Assembly (NCBI GenBank): GCA_016218975.1
Contig: JACRCO010000098.1
Span: 1 to 59,841, forward strand
Reading direction: 5' to 3'
From: Deltaproteobacteria bacterium
GTDB taxonomy: Bacteria > Desulfobacterota > Deferrimicrobia > Deferrimicrobiales > Deferrimicrobiaceae
DNA length: 59,841 nucleotides
The position numbers and the translations under genes were made by a program. Shown here piece by piece: positions 1 through 8,767 of the stretch. Positions within the stretch are counted from its first letter, which is position 1. Every line of letters starts with the position of its first letter. The notes below the pieces were generated by a model, which saw only the letters and a list, made by a program, of their open reading frames with translations, was not told where the DNA came from and made no database searches.

Positions 1-364
1 CTCTTCTCCCGCGCAGGACGTTCGCCGACGCGAGCATCCAGCCGCCGTGGCATATGGCGGCGACCACTTTCCCCTGCCGGTACGATTCGCGAACCAGGTC
101 GACCATCGACTTACGCAGGCGCATCCGGTCCGGCGCATAGCCTCCGGGTACGATCACCGCGTCGAAGCCGCCCGCATCGGCCTGCTCCACGCCGATGTTC
201 GCTCTCGCCTCGTAGCCGTGCTTGGAAGTATACGTGGATGCCAACGGCCCCACGATCGAAACGTCGGCGCCGGCTTCCCTCAGGCGCAACACTGGATACC
301 AAAGTTCCAGGTCCTCGTAGAGGTTTTCCACCAGGACCGCAACCCGCTTTCCTTTCAGTTCCAT
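1..364 (-). CDS. DJ-1/PfpI-family type 1 glutamine amidotransferase-like protein (partial)
   Basis: The first 121 codons are present and the 3' end lies outside the window. The ATG at 364 follows a clear GGAGG at 7-nt spacing. The protein opens with a Rossmann-like strand (KRVAVLVENLYEDLELWYP), then a VIVPGGYAPDRMR segment and AAICHGGWML, the nucleophile-elbow motif whose Cys is the catalytic residue of this superfamily. Family members include intracellular proteases/amidases and glyoxalase III- or deglycase-type stress proteins; the exact reaction cannot be read from the fragment. No signal peptide is visible, so it is cytoplasmic. It is divergent from the efflux operon, and the 240 bp between them hold no gene I can support. 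Confidence 0.85.
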   Translation of the reverse strand, partial: MELKGKRVAVLVENLYEDLELWYPVLRLREAGADVSIVGPLASTYTSKHGYEARANIGVEQADAGGFDAVIVPGGYAPDRMRLRKSMVDLVRESYRQGKVVAAICHGGWMLASANVLRGRR

Positions 365-623
365 ATAACACCTCCGGTGTGGCCTTTCCCTTGACCGGGA
401 TCTTCTCTCTACACTTCTTTTGAGAAATAATCCCGCGCCGCGGTTTCATCGGGCGGGGGCAGGCATACGGTCTCCATGAGGGATCATGTCGAGGCGATCC
501 AGGCGCAGCAGGCGTCCGAGTTGAACGTAGTTCATGAGATAAGTTGGAATGGACTTGCATCTAATTTTTTTATGCACGATCTTATGATGACGCAGCCGAA
601 ACTCTATGGACGGGAAATTACGC

Positions 624-2129
624 ATGAAACGATGCATGCGGAACATTGTCGCGTTATTCGTCGCAGCCCTCGCAGGTTGCGCGGCCGGGCCCGATTTTCG
701 CCGTCCCGCTTCCCCCGCGGCGGCTTCATATGCCGGAAAGGATTTCCCCGCAGAGACGGCCGCGGCGCCGTCGGCTGGGGGAGCCGCCCAGCGATTCGTG
801 GAGGGTGAGAAGATTCCCGCGCAGTGGTGGGAACTGTTCCGCTCGAAGCCGCTTGACAACCTGATCCGCCAGGCATTTGCGGACAATCCTTCGCTCTCCG
901 CGGCGGAGGCGAGGCTCCGCATCGCGGAACAGAACCGCAGGGCGCAATTCGGAGCTCTATTTCCGCAGGTATCGGGCAGCGCCTCGGCGAGCAGGCAGAA
1001 ATCATCAGGGGCGTCGTTCGGCCAGCCGCAGCTCGACATCTCCCCCTTCAACCTCTACAACGCATCGATCGGCGTAACGTATGCGCTCGATCTGTTCGGC
1101 GGCACGAGGCGTGAACTTGAGGCCCTTCAGGCGGAAATAGATTACCGGCGATACCAGCGCGAAGGCGCGTGGCTCGCTATTGCCGCCAACATCGTCACGA
1201 CGGCGGTGCGCGAAGCAGATCTGCGCGCCCGGATCGCGGCGACCAGGGATATTGCGTCCGCGGAAGAGATGCAGCTTGGCCTGGTGGAGCGGCGGCATCA
1301 GCTCGGCGGGGCATCCCTCCCGGACGTCCTCGCCCAGAAGGCGCAGCTCGCACAGACCAGGGCTGCCCTGCCGGAACTGGAAAAACAGCTTGCGCAGGCG
1401 CGCCACCGGCTGGCGCTGCTCGCCGGCAGATATCCCGAGCACGCGGCGACGCTCCCGGAATTCGCGCTCGACGGAATGAACCTGCCGCAGGAACTTCCCC
1501 TGAGTCTGCCTTCGTCGATGGCGCGCCGCAGGCCGGACATAAGAGCCGCGGAAGAGGTGCTGCACGCGGCGTCCGCCAGGATCGGCGTGGCCACGGCGAA
1601 CCTCTACCCGCAGATCACCCTGACGGGCAACATGGGATCGCTGGCCACAAGGCCGCAGGACCTGTTCGGCTCGGGATCCTCGATCTGGAGCGTCGGAGCG
1701 GGGCTGCTCCAGCCTATCTTCCGGGGCGGAGAGCTGACCGCGAAGCGGCGAGCCGCGATCGCCGCCTATGACGAGGCGGCGGCTCAATACCGCGAAACCG
1801 TCCTCCTTGCTTTCCAGAACGTAGCCGACGCCCTGCGTGCTCTTGAAAAGGACGCTCAAACGCTCAAGGCGCAGGCCGGGGCCGAAGCCGCGGCCCGGGA
1901 ATCACTCGAGCTCGCACGGCGGCAATTCGAACTCGGCGCGGTCGGCTATCTGACGCTGCTTAACGCCGAGCGGCAGCACAGGCAGGCGGTTATCGAACTC
2001 GTCCAGGCCCGGGCGGCCCGCCTTTCCGACACGGCCGCCCTCTTCCAGGCGCTCGGCGGCGGATGGTGGAACGGCGAACCTGAGAGCGGCGCGGATAAAA
2101 TATCGCGGAACGGTCGAATAAGTCCTTAA
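624..2129 (+). CDS. RND efflux outer-membrane factor, NodT/OprM-type lipoprotein
   Basis: About 501 residues. It forms the outer-membrane channel of a tripartite drug or metal efflux pump. The N terminus (MKRCMRNIVALFVAALAGC) ends in a lipobox (LAGC), so the mature protein should be a lipoprotein. Two TolC-type repeats follow, with GxxRRELEALQAEIDYRRY near residue 165 and the family-typical RRPDIRAAEEVLHAASARIG near residue 300. I chose ATG 624 because GGGAAA sits 6 nt upstream and it gives a compact signal peptide; ATG 606 is in frame but has no ribosome site. It is first of three co-directional genes. An outer-membrane-factor-first order is less usual than adaptor-pump-channel. Confidence 0.9.
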   Translation: MKRCMRNIVALFVAALAGCAAGPDFRRPASPAAASYAGKDFPAETAAAPSAGGAAQRFVEGEKIPAQWWELFRSKPLDNLIRQAFADNPSLSAAEARLRIAEQNRRAQFGALFPQVSGSASASRQKSSGASFGQPQLDISPFNLYNASIGVTYALDLFGGTRRELEALQAEIDYRRYQREGAWLAIAANIVTTAVREADLRARIAATRDIASAEEMQLGLVERRHQLGGASLPDVLAQKAQLAQTRAALPELEKQLAQARHRLALLAGRYPEHAATLPEFALDGMNLPQELPLSLPSSMARRRPDIRAAEEVLHAASARIGVATANLYPQITLTGNMGSLATRPQDLFGSGSSIWSVGAGLLQPIFRGGELTAKRRAAIAAYDEAAAQYRETVLLAFQNVADALRALEKDAQTLKAQAGAEAAARESLELARRQFELGAVGYLTLLNAERQHRQAVIELVQARAARLSDTAALFQALGGGWWNGEPESGADKISRNGRISP

Positions 2130-2144
2130 CGGAGCCTTCACGCC

Positions 2145-3266
2145 ATGAAAAAACGGATCATCCTCGTCGTCGCCGCGATTTTGATCGTTATCGCCGCGCT
2201 TGCAGCGGCCAAGATCATGCAATTCCGGAAGATGGACGAACAGGGGAAGAATTTCGTTCCTCCGCCCGAGACGGTGACCGCCGTTGCTGCACGGACCGAA
2301 TCGTGGGAAACGGCGCTTGGCGCGGTCGGATCGATCAGCGCGGTCCAGGGGGTAACCGTGGCCGCCGAACTGACAGGGAAGGTGACGGAAATCGTGTTCG
2401 AGCCGGGGGCGAAGGTAAAGAAGGGGGACCTGCTGATCCGGCAGGACACCAGCTCGGAGGATGCACAGCTCCCCGGCGCCGTGGCGCAGGTGAAACTAAC
2501 GCAGACCGTCCTCGCCCGCAACGAAAAGATGCTGGCGGAACGGATCATTTCCCAGGCCGACTTCGACGCGGCCGTCGCCGCGCGCGACCAGGCGATCGCG
2601 CTGGCGGAAAGCATCCGCGCCGCCATCGGCAAAAAGACGATCCGCGCCCCCTTCGGCGGCAGGATCGGCATCCGCCAGGTGAACCTCGGCCAGATCCTCC
2701 GCGAAGGCGATCCTATCGTCACGCTGCAATCCCTCGACCCGGTCTATGTCGACTTCTCCCTTCCGCAACAACACATCGGGCGGTTGCGGGTCGGTCTCCC
2801 GGTCAAGGTGACTTGCGATGCCCTGCCGGGGGTAACGCTCGGCGGACGCATAACTGCGATCAACCCGCTGGTTGACGCGGAAACCCGAAACATCCGCCTG
2901 CAGGCGACGGCGCAGAACCCGAAGGAAAGCTTGAGACCCGGAATGTTCGTCAACGCGGCGGTCGGCCTGCCGGTCCGGCAGAAAGTGCTCGCCGTTCCCG
3001 CCACGGCGGTTCTCTATGCCCCTTACGGCGATTCGGTTTTCGTCGTAGAGGACGCCAGGGAAGGAAAAGGAGGCAAGGTTCTGCGCCAGCAGTTCGTGCG
3101 GCTCGGGGAAAAGCGCGGAGACTTCGTCGCCGTCGCCCACGGACTGAAGGAAGGGGAGAACATCGTCAGCACCGGCGTTTTCAAGCTCCGCAACGGACAA
3201 GCGGTGACCGTCGATAACCGTCTCGCGCCGAAATTCCAGGAAGCCCCGAAACCGGAGAACAGCTGA
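2145..3266 (+). CDS. RND efflux periplasmic adaptor (membrane fusion protein)
   Basis: 373 residues, AcrA/MexA-like. It links the inner-membrane pump to the outer-membrane channel. One N-terminal hydrophobic segment (residues 4-23) anchors or exports it. Next come the lipoyl/barrel-sandwich half motif with GKVTEIVFEPGAKVKKGDLL, a short helical hairpin, the second lipoyl half (IRAPFGGRIGIRQVNLGQ), a beta-barrel (VYVDFSLPQQHIGRLRVG) and a membrane-proximal domain. Length is normal for the family. It starts 15 nt after the channel gene and its stop lies 5 nt before the pump gene, so the three genes form one operon. The substrate cannot be predicted from sequence. Confidence 0.92.
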   Translation: MKKRIILVVAAILIVIAALAAAKIMQFRKMDEQGKNFVPPPETVTAVAARTESWETALGAVGSISAVQGVTVAAELTGKVTEIVFEPGAKVKKGDLLIRQDTSSEDAQLPGAVAQVKLTQTVLARNEKMLAERIISQADFDAAVAARDQAIALAESIRAAIGKKTIRAPFGGRIGIRQVNLGQILREGDPIVTLQSLDPVYVDFSLPQQHIGRLRVGLPVKVTCDALPGVTLGGRITAINPLVDAETRNIRLQATAQNPKESLRPGMFVNAAVGLPVRQKVLAVPATAVLYAPYGDSVFVVEDAREGKGGKVLRQQFVRLGEKRGDFVAVAHGLKEGENIVSTGVFKLRNGQAVTVDNRLAPKFQEAPKPENS

Positions 3267-3271
3267 AACAT

Positions 3272-6200
3272 ATGAAATTCACCGACCTTTTCATCCGGCG
3301 GCCGGTCCTGGCGCTGGTGATCAACCTGCTCATCATCATCGGGGGCCTTCAGGCGATCCGGACCATAAACGTCCGCCAGTACCCGCGCAGCGAGATCGCG
3401 ATGGTGACGGTCACCACGGTTTACATCGGCGCAAGCGCTGACCTTGTGCGCGGGTTCGTAACCTCGCCGCTGGAGAGGGCCATAGCGGCCGCCGACGGAA
3501 TCGAGTACATGGAATCGCAGAGCGCCCTCGGCCTCTCCACGATCAACGTGCGTCTCCGGCTCAACTACGATTCCACCAAGGCCCTTGCGGAGATAGGCTC
3601 CAAGGTAGACCAGGTGCGCCGCGACCTTCCCCCCGAGGCGGAAGTGCCGGTCATAAACATCGAATCGGCCGACAGCCGGTTCGCATCGGCCTACTTGAGC
3701 TTCAGCTCCGACCTGCTTGAGCAGAACGAGATCACCGACTACCTCGTAAGGATCGTCCAGCCCCGACTTTCGGCGATACCGGGGGTGCAGCGGGCGGACG
3801 TCCTGGGCGCCCGCACATTCGCCATGCGCATATGGCTCAAGCCGGAACGGATGGCCGCGCACGACGTCAGCCCGGTCCAGGTGCGGCAGGCATTGGCGGC
3901 CAACAACTTCCTCTCCGCCCTCGGGAGAAGCAAAGGCACGTACATCCAGGTAAACCTCACTGCGGACACGAACCTTCGCACGGTAGAGGAATTCAAGCGC
4001 CTGGCCGTGAGGCAGCGGAACGGAACGATAGTCAGGCTGGGCGACATCGCCGACGTGGTGCTGGGCGCCGAGGACTACGACGCGGAGGTCCGCTTCTCCG
4101 GCCAGACCGCGGTTTTCATGGGCATATGGCCGCTCCCGAACGCCAACTCGGTCGACGTCATCAAGCGGGTGCGGGCCGAGATGGACTCGATCAGCCGCGA
4201 CCTGCCGGTGGGACTTACGGCCCGCGTGGCTTACGACGCCACAGACTACATCACCAACGCGATCCGCGAGGTCCTGAAAACACTGGGAGACACGCTGCTG
4301 ATCGTCGTCGTCGTGATCTTCCTGTTCCTCGGGTCGTTCCGCTCGGTCATGATCCCGGTGGTGGCGATCCCGTTGTCGCTGATCGGGGGGGTTTTCCTGA
4401 TGCAGGTCTTCGGGTTCACTTTAAACCTGCTGACGCTCCTGGCCATCGTCCTGTCTGTCGGCCTTGTCGTCGACGACGCCATAGTCGTCGTGGAAAATGC
4501 GGAGCGCCACATGCGCGAGGGGAAAACGCCCCTTGACGCGGCGCTGATCGGCGCCCGGGAGCTGGTCGGGCCGATCATCGCGATGACCGTCACCCTGGCG
4601 GCGGTCTATCTTCCCATAGGGCTCCAGGGGGGACTTACGGGAGCGCTCTTCAGGGAGTTCGCGTTCACGCTCGCCGGAGCCGTAGCCATCTCGGGAGTCG
4701 TGGCGCTGACCCTTTCGCCGGTCATGTCGGCGAAGATGCTGAAGCCCGGTCTCGAGGAACGCGGTCTGGCCGGACGCATAACCCGCGGTTTCGATCGCCT
4801 GAAAAACGCGTACGGCCGGCTGCTGGACAATACCCTCGCGGCGCGTCCCGCGGTTTATGCGATCTGGATAGCCGTGTCGCTCGCCAGCGTCCCGATGTTC
4901 ATCATGTCCGCGAAGGAGCTGGCGCCGATGGAGGACCAGGGCGTCATCTTCGGCATCCTGGACACATCCGCCAACTCCACCCTCGACCAGAACAGCATCT
5001 TCGCGACGGAGGTCAACCGCGTCTACCAGAGCACGCCGGAAACCGACTTCACTTTCCAGATCACTTTTCCGAGCGGCGGTTTCGGCGGCATGGTGGCAAA
5101 GCCCTGGAAGGAACGGAAGCGGACCATATTCGAGATCCTTCCCGGGGTCCGGCATGAGCTTCAGAAGATCCCCGGCATACGGACCTTCGCGGTGCCCCCC
5201 CCTGCGCTCCCCGGAGGAGGCGATTTCCCCGTGGAATTCATATTGGCGTCGACGGCCGAAACTCCCCGGATACTCGAATTCGCCCAAAAGATCCAGGTGA
5301 AAGCCATGCAAAGCGGGATATTCGCCTTCCCGCCTGTGATCGACGTAAAGATCGACCAGCCCCAAACCGAATTCGTGATCGACCGGGACAAGGTGGCGGC
5401 GATGGGTCTGAACCTGGAACAGGTGGGAGGCGACCTTGGCGGGCTGGTGGGCGGCGACTTCGTAAACCGCTTCGACATATCGGGCCGCAGCTATAAGGTC
5501 ATCCCTCAGATCCAGCGCGTCGGACGGCTGAATCCCGGCCAACTCCAGGACGTTTACGTCACGGGCCCGAACGGCAGGCTTGTGCCATTAAGCACGGTGG
5601 CAACCCTGCGCGAATCGGTAGTCCCCCGATCGCTCAACCGGTTCCAGCAGCTCAATGCGGTGAAGATCAGCGGCGTGGCCGTCCGGCCGCTGGACGAGGC
5701 GCTGCGCTTCATGGAGGACGAGGCGGCGAAGATACTGCCCAAGGGCTACGTCATCGATTACACGGGCGAGTCCCGCCAGCTCCGCACCGAAGGGGAAAAG
5801 TTTCTGCCTGCTTTCACCCTGGCCATCATACTGATCTTCCTGGTGCTGGCCGCCCAGTTCAACAGTTTCCGCGATCCCTTCGTCATCCTGGCGGGTTCGG
5901 TGCCTCTGGCCATGTTCGGGGCATTGATCTTCACGTTCCTGAAGATGCCCGACCCCAACGTCCCCTTCTGGACCCGCGGCTGGACCACCACACTCAACAT
6001 CTACTCGCAGGTCGGACTGGTGACTCTCGTCGGGCTGGTGTCCAAGAACGGCATTTTGATCGTCCAGTTCGCCAACCAGCTGCAGATCGAGGGAAAGTCG
6101 AAGCTCGATGCCGTGCGCCAGGCCGCGATGATCCGGCTCCGGCCGATCCTCATGGTGAGCGCCGCAACGATCGGCGGCCACTTCCCGCTGACGCTGGTCA

Positions 6201-6373
6201 CCGGCGCCGGCGCCGCCGCAAGAAATTCCATCGGCCTTGTTCTGGTCGGCGGGATGTTCATCGGGACGCTCTTCACATTGTTCGTCATCCCTTCCATCTA
6301 CATGCTGATCGCCCGAGACCATGGCATGGATCGGGAACTCATCCAACCTGGCGGAAACTCGCGGCCCGACTGA
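3272..6373 (+). CDS. RND (HAE1-type) multidrug efflux pump permease
   Basis: 1033 residues, the full AcrB/MexB length. It is the proton-driven inner-membrane pump of the tripartite system. The N terminus (MKFTDLFIRRPVLALVINLL) is the signature first membrane segment. The proton-relay Asp pair is present in the TM4 region (SVGLVVDDAIVVVEN). Two large periplasmic loops separate the two six-helix halves, and the second half ends with GLVSKNGILIVQFAN and the RLRPILMVSAATIGG motif. GGAGAA about 10 nt upstream can serve as ribosome site. No regulator of the TetR or MarR type is visible beside the operon. Confidence 0.95.
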   Translation: MKFTDLFIRRPVLALVINLLIIIGGLQAIRTINVRQYPRSEIAMVTVTTVYIGASADLVRGFVTSPLERAIAAADGIEYMESQSALGLSTINVRLRLNYDSTKALAEIGSKVDQVRRDLPPEAEVPVINIESADSRFASAYLSFSSDLLEQNEITDYLVRIVQPRLSAIPGVQRADVLGARTFAMRIWLKPERMAAHDVSPVQVRQALAANNFLSALGRSKGTYIQVNLTADTNLRTVEEFKRLAVRQRNGTIVRLGDIADVVLGAEDYDAEVRFSGQTAVFMGIWPLPNANSVDVIKRVRAEMDSISRDLPVGLTARVAYDATDYITNAIREVLKTLGDTLLIVVVVIFLFLGSFRSVMIPVVAIPLSLIGGVFLMQVFGFTLNLLTLLAIVLSVGLVVDDAIVVVENAERHMREGKTPLDAALIGARELVGPIIAMTVTLAAVYLPIGLQGGLTGALFREFAFTLAGAVAISGVVALTLSPVMSAKMLKPGLEERGLAGRITRGFDRLKNAYGRLLDNTLAARPAVYAIWIAVSLASVPMFIMSAKELAPMEDQGVIFGILDTSANSTLDQNSIFATEVNRVYQSTPETDFTFQITFPSGGFGGMVAKPWKERKRTIFEILPGVRHELQKIPGIRTFAVPPPALPGGGDFPVEFILASTAETPRILEFAQKIQVKAMQSGIFAFPPVIDVKIDQPQTEFVIDRDKVAAMGLNLEQVGGDLGGLVGGDFVNRFDISGRSYKVIPQIQRVGRLNPGQLQDVYVTGPNGRLVPLSTVATLRESVVPRSLNRFQQLNAVKISGVAVRPLDEALRFMEDEAAKILPKGYVIDYTGESRQLRTEGEKFLPAFTLAIILIFLVLAAQFNSFRDPFVILAGSVPLAMFGALIFTFLKMPDPNVPFWTRGWTTTLNIYSQVGLVTLVGLVSKNGILIVQFANQLQIEGKSKLDAVRQAAMIRLRPILMVSAATIGGHFPLTLVTGAGAAARNSIGLVLVGGMFIGTLFTLFVIPSIYMLIARDHGMDRELIQPGGNSRPD

Positions 6374-6450
6374 AATATTCTTTCGATGCCTGCGGATCGA
6401 ATCCCCTTTTTGCACATCGAATGTTGATGGACGTCGAAAGGAGGTCCGTC

Positions 6451-6620
6451 ATGGCGGAAGTTGCAGGGAAATCGTCTTTTATTGCGCGTGACCCAACGAG
6501 GCTACCGCCGCCGGTCAGGCGGCCCGGTTCCTCGGACAGGGGTTCACGAAGGTGAAAGTGCTGTTGGGCGGCGTCGAGGCATGGGAGAAAGCGGGATATC
6601 CGATCATCCGCGCTGCATAG
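6451..6620 (+). pseudogene. Half-length rhodanese with in-frame UGA at the active-site loop (fragment or selenoprotein)
   Basis: The frame ending at TAG 6618 reads REIVFYCA-UGA-PNEATAAG, then FLGQGFTKVKVLLGGVEAW and EKAGYPIIRAA. This is the C-terminal half of a single-domain rhodanese (sulfurtransferase), including the PLLGG-x-AW region. In the CPNEATSA-type rhodaneses the UGA position (6489-6491) is a Cys. The N-terminal half, normally about 60 residues, is absent. ATG 6451 has an excellent ribosome site (AAAGGAGG, 6 nt) but lies one base out of phase; removing one base of GGGAAA (6466-6471) would join it to EIVFYCA. It could be a decayed gene, an assembly indel in a short selenoprotein, or a remnant. 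Confidence 0.5.
6504..6528 (+). other. SECIS-like hairpin after the rhodanese UGA
   Basis: GCCGCC (6507-6512) pairs perfectly with GGCGGC (6518-6523) around the five-base loop GGTCA. ACC (6504-6506) and GGT (6526-6528) extend the stem past a two-base bulge. The loop GG falls 22-23 nt after the UGA, close to the 19-20 nt of the E. coli fdhF SECIS, whose loop contains GGUCU. This position and loop are what a bacterial selenocysteine-insertion element should show. GC-rich DNA makes chance hairpins common, so it is supportive, not proof. Confidence 0.4.
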
Positions 6621-6729
6621 CAGCCTTCCGGAATCGCTTGCGGCCGGCGGGAATCCAACCCCCATAACTTCCTTTCGTCCCGCACGGCGGGACCTTGGGA
6701 AATACAGCCCACCGGGAGGAGATGAGATC

Positions 6730-7029
6730 ATGAACATGAGAAAGGCAGTGGCAATGTTGGCGGCGGCGGCGTTTATCCTGGGCCTGGGAATTCCGGGCAT
6801 TTCGACGGCGATGAGCCACGAGGAATTGAAGGGCACCGTCACCAGGATCGAGGGCACCAGGGTAACGATCCAGGACAACATGGGCATGGAAAAAACGATT
6901 CAGGCGACAGGGCCGGAAGAGCTGAAGAACATCAAGATCGGCGACCATGTCTCCTTTAAAAACGGCATGTTGAAGAAAGAGGCGGAAGGGGCCGAAAAAT
7001 CCAGTCCTGCTCCTGGACCAAAGTACTGA
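6730..7029 (+). CDS. Small exported protein, OB-like fold suspected
   Basis: 99 residues. ATG 6730 follows GGAGGAG at 8-nt spacing. A signal peptide (MNMRKAVAMLAAAAFILGLG to STA) precedes about 75 residues of short alternating strands: HEELKGTVTRIEGTRVTIQD, EKTIQATGPEELKNIKIGDHV and a Lys/Glu/Pro-rich tail. The pattern, a strand pair followed by a KIGDHV-type turn, matches small periplasmic proteins of the kind also encoded at 13557 in this window. No enzymatic motif is visible and I do not assign a function. It lies between the efflux operon and a strong terminator, and could be a single-gene unit. Confidence 0.75.
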   Translation: MNMRKAVAMLAAAAFILGLGIPGISTAMSHEELKGTVTRIEGTRVTIQDNMGMEKTIQATGPEELKNIKIGDHVSFKNGMLKKEAEGAEKSSPAPGPKY

Positions 7030-7040
7030 TGCGTTGAACG

Positions 7041-7074
7041 CCGGAGGGCGAAGTTACGCGCTTTCGCCCTCCGG
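7041..7074. terminator. Bidirectional hairpin terminator
   Basis: A 12-bp inverted repeat, CCGGAGGGCGAA (7041-7052) with TTCGCCCTCCGG (7063-7074), sits between two converging genes, the small exported protein and pntB. There is no long T run on either side, so it may act as a strong pause or barrier hairpin. Confidence 0.6.
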
Positions 7075-7097
7075 ATCCTCTCCTTGCACGAACCGTC

Positions 7098-8474
7098 TCA
7101 CCGGCCGGAAGACAATTCCTTGACGATCCCGCCGGCCACAGCCTTGGCGTCGCCGAAGACCATGAGCGTCCGCTCCATGTAGTAGAGCTCGTTGTCGATG
7201 CCCGCGAATCCGGGACTCATGCTGCGCTTGATCACCATCACAGTGCGCGCCTTGTCCACGTCCAGGATCGGCATCCCGTAGATCGGGCTGTTCCGGTCGT
7301 GGCGGGCGGCCGGGTTGGTGACGTCGTTCGCGCCGATGACGAGAGCCACGTCGGCCTGCGGAAACTCGGAATTCACGTCCTCCATCTCCATCAGCCTGTC
7401 GTATGGAATGTCGGCCTCCGCCAGGAGGACGTTCATGTGTCCGGGCATCCGGCCGGCAACAGGGTGGATGGCGAATTTCACGTCGACGCCGGCCCTCGTG
7501 AGGATATCGAACATCTCGCGGAGCTTATGCTGCGCCTGCGCCACCGCCATCCCGTAGCCCGGGACGACGATCACCCGGCTCGCCGCCTGCAGAATGTCCG
7601 CAGCCTCCCCGGGCGTTGCGCTGCGCACGATCCGCGGCGAAGCGGAAGCCGCGGCCCCCGCCTGCATCTGGCCGAAAGCTCCGAAAAGAACGTTGGTGAA
7701 GGAGCGGTTCATCGCCCGGCACATGATAACCGACAGTATGAAGCCGGACGATCCGTCCAGCGCTCCGGCTATTATGAGGAGTTTATTGTTGAGCACGAAT
7801 CCCATCGCCGACGCCGACAGCCCGGCATAGGAGTTGAGAAGCGAGATCACCGTGGGCATGTCCGCTCCGCCGATGGGGATGATGAGGAGCACGCCGAACA
7901 GCAACGCCATCGCGCCGAAGACCGGGAACAGCCAGGAGGCCTCCGGCCGTATCGTCAGATAGGCGCCGGCGGCGGTTGCCAGCCCGAACAGCGACAGGTT
8001 GACGATATTCTGGTTGCGGTAGGTGATCGGTCGCGTCGGCAGGATCTCCTGCAGCTTGCCGAAGGCCATAAGCGACGCCGTGAAGGTGAGGAATCCCAGC
8101 AGCACCTCGAACGCAAGGGCGCCCATGGTGAAGGTGTCTATTCGGGGGGTCCTCAGATAATACTCCGCCGTCCCTACCAGCGCCGCGGCCAGCGCCCCGA
8201 ATGCGTGCGAGAGCGCCGTCCGCTGCGGCACGGCGGTCATCGGCATCAGCGCCATGGGAATGCCGATCGCGGTTCCGGCCACGAACGCCACGGCGATCCA
8301 GCGGTAACTCTCGATTTCGGGTTTGAGCAGCGTCCCGCCCACCGCCAGCGCCATTCCGGCTACTCCGACGATCACTCCGCGGCGCGCCGTCCCTACGGCC
8401 GAAAGCCACATCAAGGCGAGGATGAAGGATACCGCCGCTCCAAGGTATATGAGAGGGATGAACGCGTCGATCAT
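7098..8474 (-). CDS. pntB: NAD(P) transhydrogenase subunit beta
   Basis: 458 residues. It holds most of the proton channel and the NADP(H)-binding domain III of the inner-membrane transhydrogenase, which drives hydride transfer between NADH and NADP+ with the proton gradient. About eight hydrophobic segments fill residues 1-260. Domain III follows with VIVVPGYGMAVAQAQHKL (the NADP-binding GYG-A motif), KFAIHPVAGRMPGHMNVLLA and VALVIGANDVTNPAA. I chose ATG 8474, which overlaps the stop of the upstream subunit (ATGA), rather than a longer in-frame opening reaching 8813 that would overlap the two upstream genes. It is last in a translationally coupled three-gene operon. Confidence 0.95.
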   Translation of the reverse strand: MIDAFIPLIYLGAAVSFILALMWLSAVGTARRGVIVGVAGMALAVGGTLLKPEIESYRWIAVAFVAGTAIGIPMALMPMTAVPQRTALSHAFGALAAALVGTAEYYLRTPRIDTFTMGALAFEVLLGFLTFTASLMAFGKLQEILPTRPITYRNQNIVNLSLFGLATAAGAYLTIRPEASWLFPVFGAMALLFGVLLIIPIGGADMPTVISLLNSYAGLSASAMGFVLNNKLLIIAGALDGSSGFILSVIMCRAMNRSFTNVLFGAFGQMQAGAAASASPRIVRSATPGEAADILQAASRVIVVPGYGMAVAQAQHKLREMFDILTRAGVDVKFAIHPVAGRMPGHMNVLLAEADIPYDRLMEMEDVNSEFPQADVALVIGANDVTNPAARHDRNSPIYGMPILDVDKARTVMVIKRSMSPGFAGIDNELYYMERTLMVFGDAKAVAGGIVKELSSGR

Positions 8475-8767
8475 TGCTTGTCTTTCCCGCTTTTCCGGAA
8501 CATCCGGAGCATGCGGTAGGTGATGAGGTAGCCGCCGACGATGTTGATCATCGAACAGGCAACCGCCAGCGTCCCAAGCACGGTGGAAAGCGCGGACTTC
8601 TGCTCGCCCGCCACCATGATCGAGCCCACGACCGCGATGGCCGATATGGCGTTGGTGAGAGACATCAACGGCGTATGCAGCAGCGGCGACACCCGCCGGA
8701 TCACCTGGAATCCCAGGAACGTCGCCAGCACGAAAACGTAGAGCCCCAGTTCGACGTCGGCGCTCAT
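8471..8767 (-). CDS. pntAB: NAD(P) transhydrogenase subunit alpha, membrane part
   Basis: 98 residues with three hydrophobic helices (LGLYVFVLATFLGFQVI, LTNAISAIAVVGSIMVAG, VLGTLAVACSMINIVGGYL). It corresponds to the C-terminal membrane segment of the alpha subunit, encoded separately here as in Rhodospirillum-type three-gene transhydrogenases. HTPLMSLTNAISA is the conserved first motif. It overlaps pntAA and pntB by 4 nt at both ends, so translation of the three subunits is coupled. Confidence 0.94.
   Translation of the reverse strand: MSADVELGLYVFVLATFLGFQVIRRVSPLLHTPLMSLTNAISAIAVVGSIMVAGEQKSALSTVLGTLAVACSMINIVGGYLITYRMLRMFRKSGKDKQ

Noticed and set aside
476-605. Possible small gene upstream of the efflux operon
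   Set aside because: A short open frame with no ribosome site that runs out of phase into the outer-membrane-factor gene; nothing recognisable.
4421-5542. Long open frames opposite the RND pump, and similar ones opposite narG (24101-25192) and narH (25954-27855)
   Set aside because: Long antisense frames are expected in high-GC genes; these are Arg/Gly/Asp-rich, lack ribosome sites and motifs, and mirror strongly coding sequence.
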